NCBI GenBank assembly: GCA_017561265.1
Contig: JAFZDJ010000009.1
Location: 31,335 to 95,334, forward strand
DNA length: 64,000 nucleotides
Source of the DNA: Bacteroidales bacterium
GTDB taxonomy: Bacteria > Bacteroidota > Bacteroidia > Bacteroidales > UBA932
Direction: 5' to 3'
The notes beneath the pieces were generated by a model. The model did no database searches. It saw only the letters and a list, made by a program, of their open reading frames with translations, and was not told where the DNA came from. Below are positions 1 through 7,107 of this stretch, piece by piece; within the stretch, counting starts at the first letter, position 1, and each line of letters opens with the position of its first letter. The position numbers and the translations under genes are program-made.

Positions 1-1605
1 AGATTCTGCACTATAGCCTTCCGGCACGCCGTTTACGACGATGGTGTCGATTCCGAACGGAGCTATATCGAAGCCAAGACCTGCCAGAAGCTGGGAATGT
101 TCGCTGAAAAGACACATGTTCTCAACTCCGACCTGCACTGTCACAGGGAAAAGGGCCGTCTGCGTCACATGTTCGTTCCTTGACATCGCATTGAGGAAGC
201 GGTCGTAGAGGATGCGCTCCATCGCGCGGGATATATTTATGACCATCAGACCTGAGCGGCCTGTTGTGACAATGTATTTTCCCTGAAGGATGAGGACAGA
301 CTTGCCCGGCATTATCTTATCCTCGAAAAGTTTGCCGTAGTCGTCGCGCTTTTCGATTTCAAAGCCTCGGCCAGCCTGTTCCCAATCCCTGCCGAAGATT
401 TCATTCTTGGAAGGTCGGTACGACTGTGTCTGGGAGCCAGGGGTGAATGAATTGTCAAATGGTGACGACTCTGATGGGAAACCGTCGTTGTCAAAAGGGT
501 TGTATGAGCTGTCTACTCCCGGCTGAGGTTCGCTGACAGGGCGGAATTCATCGAAATTCCTTCCGAATGCAGGAATATCAGGCACTCCCTCACGGTCGAA
601 ATCTATGCTGTCCGCAAATGAATTCCTTCCCAGAGTCTCCCTGATGCATGCGTAAAGCACCTGGAAAATGACGCTGTCATCCTCGAACTTGATCTCAGTC
701 TTGGTCGGATGAATATTAACATCGACAGCCTGGGGATCTACATTGAGATATATGAGGTATGTAGGAGTGACTCCCTCAGGAATCATGCTCTCATAGGCCT
801 TCATCACGGCTTTATGGAGGTAAGGACTACGAAAATAGCGGCCGTTGACAAAGAAATACTGATTGCCGAGACCTTTCTTCGCAGTATCAGGACGGCCTAC
901 GAATCCGTAGATCTGAGCCACGGAAGTATCTGCACTTATGTCGACTATTTCCTTGGCTACATTTGTTCCCAACACATCCTGAACCCTGAATTTCAATGAC
1001 TTGGCAGGCCTCAGAACATATATATCCTTTCCGTTGTGCGTAAGTGTGAAACCGATCTGAGGAGATGTCAGGGCCACGTGGATGAATTCGGTCACGATGT
1101 GCTTGAATTCCACATTGTCCGACTTGAGGAACTTGCGGCGTGCAGGTACGTTGTAGAAGAGATTGCGGACGCTGAAATTGGCTCCGCGAGGAGCTGCCAC
1201 TTCATTTGTCGATATGTGCTGCGAGTCTGCAAAATCCACCTGACAGCCCACCTCATCTTCCTCGCGACGGGTCTTGAGGCTGACCTCCGCTACAGCGGCA
1301 ATGGAAGCCAAGGCCTCTCCGCGGAATCCGAATGTGAGTATGTTCTGAAGATCCTCGGCCGTATGAAGTTTCGATGTTGCGTGTCTCTCGAAACACAGCA
1401 CGGCCTGATCCGGAGACATTCCGCATCCGTTGTCAATGACCTGGATCAATGTCCTTCCCGCATCCTGGATCACCACAGTCACCTGATCGGCTCCGGCGTC
1501 GACGGCATTCTCCATGAGTTCCTTCACCACGGATGCAGGTCTCTGCACGACCTCTCCCGCGGCAATCATGTTAGCTATATTGCTTGGTAATATTCTGATA
1601 TCCAT
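1..1605 (-). CDS. mutL: DNA mismatch repair protein MutL (3' end cut by window edge)
   Basis: MutL couples mismatch recognition by MutS to strand removal. It is a GHKL-type ATPase that dimerises through its C-terminus. The reverse frame is open from an ATG at 1603-1605 to the left edge, giving about 535 residues; the family is usually about 600-650, so only the end of the C-terminal domain is missing. GHKL motifs are clear: KELMENAVDAGA (about residues 28-39), DNGCGM (58-63) and FRGEAL (94-99). The middle part is Ser/Pro/Phe-rich and looks like the usual disordered linker. The upstream small membrane gene ends 1 bp before this start, so the two are probably co-transcribed. Identification is firm; only the 3' end is unseen. 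Confidence 0.95.
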   Translation of the reverse strand, partial: MDIRILPSNIANMIAAGEVVQRPASVVKELMENAVDAGADQVTVVIQDAGRTLIQVIDNGCGMSPDQAVLCFERHATSKLHTAEDLQNILTFGFRGEALASIAAVAEVSLKTRREEDEVGCQVDFADSQHISTNEVAAPRGANFSVRNLFYNVPARRKFLKSDNVEFKHIVTEFIHVALTSPQIGFTLTHNGKDIYVLRPAKSLKFRVQDVLGTNVAKEIVDISADTSVAQIYGFVGRPDTAKKGLGNQYFFVNGRYFRSPYLHKAVMKAYESMIPEGVTPTYLIYLNVDPQAVDVNIHPTKTEIKFEDDSVIFQVLYACIRETLGRNSFADSIDFDREGVPDIPAFGRNFDEFRPVSEPQPGVDSSYNPFDNDGFPSESSPFDNSFTPGSQTQSYRPSKNEIFGRDWEQAGRGFEIEKRDDYGKLFEDKIMPGKSVLILQGKYIVTTGRSGLMVINISRAMERILYDRFLNAMSRNEHVTQTALFPVTVQVGVENMCLFSEHSQLLAGLGFDIAPFGIDTIVVNGVPEGYSAES

Positions 1606-1606
1606 A

Positions 1607-1912
1607 TTACTTGGTAAGGGAATCAATCAGGACTGGGAAATATTTGTAGATCAGATACACCACTGCAAAAAGAAGAAACATCGTAATCATTCCTATGGTC
1701 TTCTGATTGTGGCTGATTTCCTTTTTTCTCTGGTAGTTTCCGTCACGAAAACTGCCCCTCACATGCTTGCCTGGAGTATATGATTCTTCCTTCGGCTTTG
1801 TGAAGTCACCATATTTCTTTCTTCTTTCCTCTGCTTCAGGATCGTAAAAGCGTGGTCTGTAACTGAATCTGCGCACTTCCTGCTTTCCGAAAAAGTTGAA
1901 ACTGAATCCCAT
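1607..1912 (-). CDS. Small conserved membrane protein upstream of mutL
   Basis: This 101-residue protein has a basic, aromatic-rich N-terminal two thirds (many R/K/Y/F, with an RRFSYRPRFYDPEAEERR segment) and one hydrophobic helix near residues 74-92, followed by a short polar tail. The topology suggests a single-pass inner-membrane protein with its charged part in the cytoplasm. Its stop codon lies 1 bp from the mutL start, which indicates translation from one message. I do not recognise a named domain. Genes of this size and layout are common in front of mutL in Bacteroidales, and I recall some being labelled riboflavin synthase subunit beta, which the sequence does not support. Function is unknown. 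Confidence 0.75.
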   Translation of the reverse strand: MGFSFNFFGKQEVRRFSYRPRFYDPEAEERRKKYGDFTKPKEESYTPGKHVRGSFRDGNYQRKKEISHNQKTIGMITMFLLFAVVYLIYKYFPVLIDSLTK

Positions 1913-2001
1913 ATCTTATCTAGTTTGCTTTATATTCCATACGGAAGGGTTCCGGCTCTCGCCTTTTCCTCCACCAAAAAGCAAATTTAAGGTTTTTTAT
2001 T

Positions 2002-2009
2002 TATATTTG
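2002..2009 (+). promoter_or_regulatory. Possible -7 element for ispF
   Basis: TATATTTG fits the Bacteroidota -7 consensus TAnnTTTG and lies 17 nt before the ispF start codon. No TTTG is found at the usual upstream distance, so this is only a half-supported promoter. Confidence 0.35.
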
Positions 2010-2026
2010 TTGAAATTATTTCGATT

Positions 2027-2521
2027 ATGGATATAAGAATAGGAAACGGATATGATGTGCATGCCCTTGCCGAGGGACTTCCTCTATGGCTTGGAGGCGT
2101 GCTTGTGGAAAGCCCTATAGGATGCATCGCCCATTCAGACGGTGACGTCGCCATTCATGCTCTTTGCGACGCCCTGCTGGGAGCATTGGCCCTGGGAGAC
2201 ATCGGAAAGCATTTCCCGGACACATCGGACGAGTTCAAGGGAATTGACAGCAAGACACTTCTCTGGCGCGTGATGGAACTGATCGAGAAAGAAGGATGGC
2301 ATGTTGTGAATGTGGACATCACCATTGCGATGCAAAGGCCAAAACTGGCTCCATACATTGTGCAGATGCGTGAATGTCTTGCGGAGATCATGGAGATTTC
2401 TCCAGCACGCGTGTCGGTAAAGGCCACCACTACTGAAAAATTAGGCTTTGTCGGCCGAGGAGAAGGATGCGAGGTCTACGCTGTGGCACTATTGGGAAGA
2501 AGAGGAGACCTGTTTGATTAA
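2027..2521 (+). CDS. ispF: 2-C-methyl-D-erythritol 2,4-cyclodiphosphate synthase
   Basis: IspF forms the cyclic diphosphate intermediate of the non-mevalonate (MEP) isoprenoid pathway. It is a cytosolic homotrimer using a divalent metal bound by Asp and His residues. The 164-residue product matches the family length. Motifs seen are GYDVHAL at residues 8-14 (metal-binding Asp and His), AHSDGDVAIHALCDALLGA (about 35-53), GDIGKHFPDT (about 57-66), and a C-terminal ATTTEKLGFVGRGEG segment that closes the active site. The gene stands alone, divergent from mutL. The deformylase gene 95 bp downstream is on the same strand and could share its transcript. Confidence 0.96.
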   Translation: MDIRIGNGYDVHALAEGLPLWLGGVLVESPIGCIAHSDGDVAIHALCDALLGALALGDIGKHFPDTSDEFKGIDSKTLLWRVMELIEKEGWHVVNVDITIAMQRPKLAPYIVQMRECLAEIMEISPARVSVKATTTEKLGFVGRGEGCEVYAVALLGRRGDLFD

Positions 2522-2615
2522 GCATATCGATTTGCGTAAGATTCAGAACGTTGATATTCAACAACTTAAACCTTCAAGGGTCGGTAGAATCTCCGACCCT
2601 TACATCATTAAACAT

Positions 2616-3215
2616 ATGATTGTCAAGACATTAAAAACCACGGCGACATTACTGTCATTTCTTATTATGACCTCCTGCAGAGAATCTGCCGGAGATTTCA
2701 CTTCGAAAGAACTTTCACTTATCCACAGCACCGACAGTATCATGCGCGTGCTGACGATTGACAATCCTGCTGATTCATTTGTTCTGAGAGATGTTTCCAC
2801 TAATCTGTCTGCAGAAGCGTTGCTCTCAGAGGATTTTGCGAAGCTTTCCGAACTCATGATCGCCACCGTCACCCACCCGTCACAGGATGGAGTCGGCATA
2901 GCAGGGCCTCAGGTCGGACTGAACCGCAGGGTCGTCGCTGTCCAGAGATTCGACAAGGAAGGTGAACCATTCGAAGTATATCCGAACATCAGCATCGTTT
3001 GGGCTTCCGATTCATTGGCATACGGTCCGGAAGGATGTCTTTCGGTACCGGGACGTCGTGGGGAGGTTCTCAGATCACAGGAGATAGTGATAGAATACGA
3101 CATGATTTCAGAATCAGTCGAAACTGTCCGCGACACGATAAGCGGCTTCACTGCCGTCATCTTCCAGCACGAAATCGACCATCTCGACGGTGTTCTTTAT
3201 ATCGACAGATTGTAG
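2616..3215 (+). CDS. Peptide deformylase with a lipoprotein-type signal peptide
   Basis: The C-terminal part has all three deformylase motifs: GVGIAGPQVG (residues 92-101, where the usual AA is AG), EGCLSVPG with the metal-binding Cys141, and HEIDHLDG with His185 and His189. These bind the metal that removes the formyl group from nascent chains. Unusually, the N-terminus reads as a signal peptide with a hydrophobic core and a Cys at residue 21 in an L-I-M-T-S-C context, which resembles a lipobox. I chose the ATG at 2616 because it starts this signal; the frame is open further upstream but overlaps ispF. With 199 residues the catalytic domain is complete. If exported, it cannot act on ribosome-bound peptides, so its substrate is unclear. 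A second, cytosolic deformylase is expected elsewhere in the genome. Confidence 0.85.
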   Translation: MIVKTLKTTATLLSFLIMTSCRESAGDFTSKELSLIHSTDSIMRVLTIDNPADSFVLRDVSTNLSAEALLSEDFAKLSELMIATVTHPSQDGVGIAGPQVGLNRRVVAVQRFDKEGEPFEVYPNISIVWASDSLAYGPEGCLSVPGRRGEVLRSQEIVIEYDMISESVETVRDTISGFTAVIFQHEIDHLDGVLYIDRL

Positions 3216-3260
3216 ATTTCGGCAATTTGAGCGAAAAATGCTTAATTTATTGCAAAAAAT

Positions 3261-3291
3261 TTTGCATTTTAACAAAACATTCATACCTTTG
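3261..3291 (+). promoter_or_regulatory. Promoter of the tRNA-Gln/tRNA-Met unit
   Basis: TTTG at 3261-3264 and TACCTTTG at 3284-3291 are separated by 19 nt, the Bacteroidota -33/-7 arrangement. The tRNA-Gln gene starts 30 nt after the -7 box. The tRNA-Leu gene at 47476 has the same two boxes with the same spacing. Confidence 0.8.
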
Positions 3292-3320
3292 CAATCCCAA
3301 ATCAAAAAGGGAAGCCAAAT

Positions 3321-3391
3321 TGAGATATGGTGTAATGGTAGCACTACAGATTCTGGCTCTGTCAGTGAGGGTTCGAGTCCTTCTATCTCAA
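3321..3391 (+). tRNA. tRNA-Gln (anticodon CTG)
   Basis: The seven-base acceptor arm TGAGATA pairs with TATCTCA at 3384-3390. The anticodon stem ACAGA/TCTGT encloses loop TTCTGGC with anticodon CTG at 3353-3355, reading CAG. The T-arm has the GTTCGAG signature. The CCA end is not encoded. It is the first gene of a two-tRNA unit. Confidence 0.95.
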
Positions 3392-3413
3392 CTAACATTT
3401 TGACAACAGTCAT

Positions 3414-3487
3414 GGCGGGATAGCTCAGCTGGTTAGAGCGCATGATTCATAATCATGAGGTCCCCAGTTCAATCCTGGGTCCCGCTA
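3414..3487 (+). tRNA. tRNA-Met (anticodon CAT, elongator type)
   Basis: Acceptor GGCGGGA pairs with TCCCGCT at 3480-3486 (G-T at the first pair). The anticodon stem CATGA/TCATG holds loop TTCATAA with CAT at 3448-3450. It lacks initiator-tRNA hallmarks, so elongator Met is most likely; an Ile2 (lysidine) tRNA cannot be fully excluded. Its 3' end is partly repeated at 3751-3760, which suggests that integrated elements have used this gene as a target. Confidence 0.93.
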
Positions 3488-3495
3488 CAAGAAAG

Positions 3496-3519
3496 CACAG
3501 CAGACCGCTGTGTTTTTTT
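3496..3519 (+). terminator. Rho-independent terminator after tRNA-Met
   Basis: Stem CACAGC (3496-3501) and GCTGTG (3507-3512) with a 5-nt loop is followed by seven T residues. Confidence 0.85.
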
Positions 3520-3769
3520 CGTTTATAGGCATCAGGCCGCCCCGAAGGGGCTGGACATTGGCATTTATGGCGCTGAAAGCTTGATTTCAAAGCGACAGAA
3601 ATGACGATGGACAGTCAGGGAGCGCAGCGACCGGGCCTGATGACATTCACACAAAAATCTCACAGGGATTCCCCAAACGGCTTTCTTGGGTACCATGCGA
3701 ACGGACAGAGAGGATTAGAAGGAGCCCACCGGGCGACTGAAACATCCTGCGTCCCGCTACTTGAAAATC
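3520..3769. other. Non-coding stretch with repeated tRNA 3' end
   Basis: I see no convincing gene here; a 63-codon open frame has no ribosome site and no recognisable content. At 3751-3760 GTCCCGCTAC repeats the last bases of the tRNA-Met gene (3479-3488 reads the same ten bases). This is what remains when an element integrates at a tRNA 3' end and leaves a copy of the target at its far side. The 270-bp interval between the two copies may be a relic insertion. Confidence 0.45.
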
Positions 3770-3802
3770 AAGCACTTACGAAAGTTTCGTAAGTGCTTTT
3801 TT
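3770..3802 (+). terminator. Strong hairpin terminator, probably the original one for the tRNA unit
   Basis: A perfect 14-bp stem (AAGCACTTACGAAA against its complement at 3785-3798) with a 1-nt loop leads into a T run. It lies directly behind the repeated tRNA end, so before insertion it may have terminated the tRNA transcript. Confidence 0.8.
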
Positions 3803-3805
3803 GAT

Positions 3806-4005
3806 GTCCGTGAACAACGCGTGAACACCAAATCTTTTTATTTCATTTAATTTTCATTATTTCCACAAGTGGCTTGTAGGGCGTTCTGAGTGGGGTTTCC
3901 AAGTTCCCCTTAAGTTCCCCGGTCATTTTCACGTCTGAAATCAAGTTGCTGACTCTCCTCTATTTTCATGCGATTTTGGGGTCCGTGAACACGGGCGTGA
4001 ACACC
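3806..4005. repeat. Paired direct repeats built from GTGAACA units
   Basis: Two near-identical 24-25 bp elements lie at 3806-3829 and 3981-4005. Each begins GTCCGTGAACA and ends GCGTGAACACC, so each holds two GTGAACA half-units. Between and around them (to 4138) I see no gene. Their place beside a tRNA gene and at an island edge suggests binding sites of a tyrosine integrase, but no integrase gene is present in this island. Confidence 0.5.
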
Positions 4006-4138
4006 GAAGAGGTAATTTAGAAGACCCAAAAGAGCAAGATTTATACATCATGCTGATCTTCTTTCAAAACAAAATGTTGCCAAAAATGGTTACAAGCATA
4101 CAACCTTTTCAGCAACATTCAAAACATCATTGAAGAGC

Positions 4139-5014
4139 CTAATCCTCCTGCTCATAATAATATGAGTAGTCGATACCCTTCATAAATGTCTCACGATCAT
4201 TGATCTTATCTGTAAGGGCAGATGACAGAAGTCTGTGAATCGGAGCGGTATTGACAACGCTCTCCTGCATCGCCTGGAGATATTCCTTCTTATTGATCCG
4301 GCTCCAGTCAACGCATTTCTTTAGCCGTTTCTTCAGAATAAGATCAAGCCAGATACGAGTTGAACGTCCATTCCCTTCCATAAACGGATGAGCGACGTTC
4401 ATTTCAACATACTTTGCCACAATCTGGTCGAAAGTATCCTCCGGCATTGACTCAATCTTCTGAAGTTCACGACCGAGATATTCAGCAAGGCAGAATGTAA
4501 AATCGCCCTTACTGATAGTCTTCGTGCGGATCTGACCGGCAAAATCGTATAGGCCGCCGAAGATATAGCCGTGAATCTGCTTAAGTCCTTTCACCGTACC
4601 GACTTCAATATTGTCTATAAGACTGCTTTCAAACAGGGCATATGCTTTCGACTTACTCCTTCCATCTATCGTCTCATCGCTATAGGTAAACCATTCCACG
4701 AAGCGAGAAGCCCGTGCATTAGGAAAACTCTTCGCCAACGATATGACACCATTATAGTCCAGTACATCGGTAAGGTAACGTTTCCCATCAGCAGCTGTCA
4801 TTTTGAGTTGGTTAGTGGTACTAACCAACTGACTTCCTTCTTTCTTTAATTTGGTCTTGAGATACTTCCAGTAGTTCCTGTTCTTCGTATAGTCATCCTG
4901 AGCATTGAGAACTCCCACAACATCAAGCACAGAGAACCACCATTTGGAATTTGCCTCATCCCAAACGGCCCTGACCTCCCGATCATTGAAGAATCTGATG
5001 GATATCTTTGACAT
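4139..5014 (-). CDS. Bro-N/Fic domain protein (predicted AMP transferase)
   Basis: The N-terminal about 110 residues resemble a Bro-N (phage antirepressor-type) domain: [10 protein letters not shown], then [18 protein letters not shown]. The C-terminal half is a Fic domain with the complete core [12 protein letters not shown] (about residues 209-220 from the chosen start), including catalytic His and the Arg/Asn that hold ATP. Fic enzymes usually move AMP onto a target protein hydroxyl. The extreme C-terminus has S-Y-Y-Y-E, which fits the S/TxxxE inhibitory helix of class III Fic proteins. I use the ATG at 5014 because the upstream eight codons are poorly Fic-like and overlap the spacer. It is the last gene of the restriction cluster, 30 bp behind its neighbour. 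The target is unknown. Confidence 0.85.
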   Translation of the reverse strand: MSKISIRFFNDREVRAVWDEANSKWWFSVLDVVGVLNAQDDYTKNRNYWKYLKTKLKKEGSQLVSTTNQLKMTAADGKRYLTDVLDYNGVISLAKSFPNARASRFVEWFTYSDETIDGRSKSKAYALFESSLIDNIEVGTVKGLKQIHGYIFGGLYDFAGQIRTKTISKGDFTFCLAEYLGRELQKIESMPEDTFDQIVAKYVEMNVAHPFMEGNGRSTRIWLDLILKKRLKKCVDWSRINKKEYLQAMQESVVNTAPIHRLLSSALTDKINDRETFMKGIDYSYYYEQED

Positions 5015-5044
5015 AACACACCTATATCGTATTAGCAAAACACG

Positions 5045-5797
5045 TTAACTTATTGTAGGTTTAGCCCACAACCAAGATCCTGTAATTTGTTGTGTCGAAT
5101 CTATAAACTCATAATCAATCACAGACTTCACAAATTCCACGTTTTTATTTAAAGTCTCTATTTCAAGATCCGACAATCTAAAGACAAAACTATGTTCAAT
5201 TGTTTCATTCGTATCTGCGACATGAATTTTTGCAATCGCAGAATACTCTCCTGATTTCCACAAGAAAGAGTTCTTATACAAACGAATCAGCTCATTATAT
5301 TCAGTAGATCGCTTTATTGCATCAACATTGGCTTCTCCATGTATTTTTTGATTCTCAACAAATGTGGTCAACTTGTACGCCAACTGCTTTCTTTTCTCCA
5401 GAAAAGGAACTGATTGAAAACCAATAAATTTCTCTATTAAAACATCTCTAAAAGCATTGATAGCGATGGCATTCTGCTGCTTCGCCATAGTAGAACTACC
5501 TGCCGGCCCTTGAAGCTCGTAGAAAGTTTCGCTATACCACACCCATTTAAGTGTATGATGTGCTCCATCCTTATCCGTAAGAACCATCTCAATATCATCA
5601 ATCAGAGCATGTTTATCTCTCGCAAGAAAAGAGAATCTAAGATTGAACGCATTTCCATTCTTTATATACCCAACTTCTGCTTCGCCATCATGATAGATAG
5701 AAATCTTTGGTTTCTTCAACCAATTATAAATCCATGAGAAAATTTGCGGAAGCCATGCAAGGGCGCCCAAAATTGCGACAACATCTATAAGTTTCAT
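5045..5797 (-). CDS. Membrane-anchored protein of unknown function
   Basis: This 250-residue protein starts with a hydrophobic helix (about residues 5-25, rich in V, I, A, L, W) followed by a basic KKPK stretch. It therefore looks anchored in the inner membrane with the rest in the cytoplasm. The remainder mixes predicted beta strands and a central charged helical stretch, without any motif I recognise. Base composition is AT-rich like the rest of the island. It begins 4 bp after the GIY-YIG gene and is followed by the Fic gene, so it is probably co-transcribed with the restriction genes. An accessory defence or sensing role is inference from context only. Confidence 0.7.
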   Translation of the reverse strand: MKLIDVVAILGALAWLPQIFSWIYNWLKKPKISIYHDGEAEVGYIKNGNAFNLRFSFLARDKHALIDDIEMVLTDKDGAHHTLKWVWYSETFYELQGPAGSSTMAKQQNAIAINAFRDVLIEKFIGFQSVPFLEKRKQLAYKLTTFVENQKIHGEANVDAIKRSTEYNELIRLYKNSFLWKSGEYSAIAKIHVADTNETIEHSFVFRLSDLEIETLNKNVEFVKSVIDYEFIDSTQQITGSWLWAKPTIS

Positions 5798-5801
5798 GAT
5801 T

Positions 5802-6629
5802 TTATTCTAATTGCTTTCTATAAACCGAATCCAAAGTATTTCCATCTACATCCTTCCAGACAATCCATCCATTGTTACTGCTACCAATACAGAAGTCTGC
5901 TGCTGTGCTTGGACTTGAGAATGTTTTATCTGACGTCATTACTAATTTTCCACCTTCCATAGTGGTATATTCACTTATCAGGCGGTCACGCTTCTCACCC
6001 CATTTGAGCGACGGTGCAGAAATTTTAGCAATCAAGCTACCTTTCAAGACAGTAAATCCATTTGAACTGTAAAAGCCCCTTGCCTCACATCCACGTCCTT
6101 TAGTGTAAAACAGATGTTCTGCCTTAGGTTGTGACACCTCAAATATCGTGCAACCGCTGAACGCCGCCAGGAACTTCACATATTCAAAGAACTCATCCAT
6201 AGAATCCTGCTGATATTCCGGCAAATTGGGAGCCTTTGGAGTCTGCTTATTATCACTCAAAATAAACGCATTGGCCCTCTTCGCCTCCACAATAGCCTTA
6301 TGCTCAAGATACTGCACATCAGCTTTCGTCATATCAGCATCTTTGGACACAAATATCAACGCCTTCTGCCAGAATGCCTTCTTGCTGTCATGATCCTTCA
6401 CACGCTCACGGAAATTTTCAGTCTCTCCTATATATGCCTGCGGTTTTGTAGCTTCATCCTCACCCAGCAAAATGTAAAATGCTGGCTTCTGCAGTTTCTC
6501 TTGAGTATTCAGATACGACAGATTCGACCTCGGCACAATGAACATCTGGCAAGTCGTATTGCGAATGAACGCATATTGTGTTCCCTTCGGATCTCCGTCG
6601 ATCAGGTATGTAGTTACTGTTTTGCCCAT
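5802..6629 (-). CDS. GIY-YIG nuclease-like protein with C-terminal DUF4357
   Basis: About residues 49-85 form a GIY-YIG-type core: the YILLG strand, then AYIGET, then N-x-x-x-R and H-D (ETENFRERVKDHD), the elements of this small DNA-nuclease fold. The C-terminal part (about 190-275) fits DUF4357, a domain often attached to such nucleases beside type I restriction genes: GRGCEARGFYSSNGFTVLKG and a final STAADFCIGSSNNGW segment. The 275-residue length is usual for this architecture. It lies 3 bp after the 156-residue unknown gene and 4 bp before the membrane-anchored gene. Nicking or trimming of foreign DNA is a plausible role; it has not been shown. Confidence 0.82.
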   Translation of the reverse strand: MGKTVTTYLIDGDPKGTQYAFIRNTTCQMFIVPRSNLSYLNTQEKLQKPAFYILLGEDEATKPQAYIGETENFRERVKDHDSKKAFWQKALIFVSKDADMTKADVQYLEHKAIVEAKRANAFILSDNKQTPKAPNLPEYQQDSMDEFFEYVKFLAAFSGCTIFEVSQPKAEHLFYTKGRGCEARGFYSSNGFTVLKGSLIAKISAPSLKWGEKRDRLISEYTTMEGGKLVMTSDKTFSSPSTAADFCIGSSNNGWIVWKDVDGNTLDSVYRKQLE

Positions 6630-6632
6630 AAA

Positions 6633-7103
6633 TTACTTGTTTTGAATGATATGTTTAAAAGCTTCGGCAATTTGATTCACTTCTATAGTCCCAGAATGTA
6701 TATCTTGTGCGAGAAAGAACAAATCCTCACTAATGGGCTGAAGTCTGATACCATCCCATTTAACAGGAACATTTAATTCAGAATCAGCAAAAGTAGCAAT
6801 CTCCTTTGTGACAGTTATATCATGAAAACTGAACTGTATGCCATAGCACCTAATATATATACATTGATCAGGAGCATCATAATATAACTCATCAACATAT
6901 CTATTCTCAGAATGAGATACAAGAAAATTAACTAATCTTGAAACACAAGGTTTAATATATCCGTAACTTAATTCTTTCTTGTATTCCTTATCTTTAATGG
7001 CAGCATTAAGCAAATTCAAAGAACATAATTTTATAAATACATCTTTCTTGTTTTGAACTTCTCGCTGAATATATTGCTTGGCTTCGTCAATCAATTCTCT
7101 CAT
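6633..7103 (-). CDS. Uncharacterised protein encoded after hsdM
   Basis: This 156-residue, mostly hydrophilic protein starts with a charged helical stretch (many K, E, Q) and continues with mixed strands and helices. No signal peptide or membrane helix is seen, so it should be cytosolic. I recognise no family or motif. Its start lies 4 bp after the hsdM stop and its stop 3 bp before the GIY-YIG gene. That spacing makes it part of the restriction-modification transcript and the best evidence that it works with the system. Confidence 0.7.
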   Translation of the reverse strand: MRELIDEAKQYIQREVQNKKDVFIKLCSLNLLNAAIKDKEYKKELSYGYIKPCVSRLVNFLVSHSENRYVDELYYDAPDQCIYIRCYGIQFSFHDITVTKEIATFADSELNVPVKWDGIRLQPISEDLFFLAQDIHSGTIEVNQIAEAFKHIIQNK

Positions 7104-7107
7104 AAAC

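Noticed and set aside
1036..1590. 184-codon forward frame over mutL
   Set aside because: It is antisense to MutL motifs, which are clear on the reverse strand.
3601..3792. 63-codon open frame between tRNA-Met and the Fic gene
   Set aside because: It has no ribosome site, no recognisable motif and runs into the terminator hairpin.
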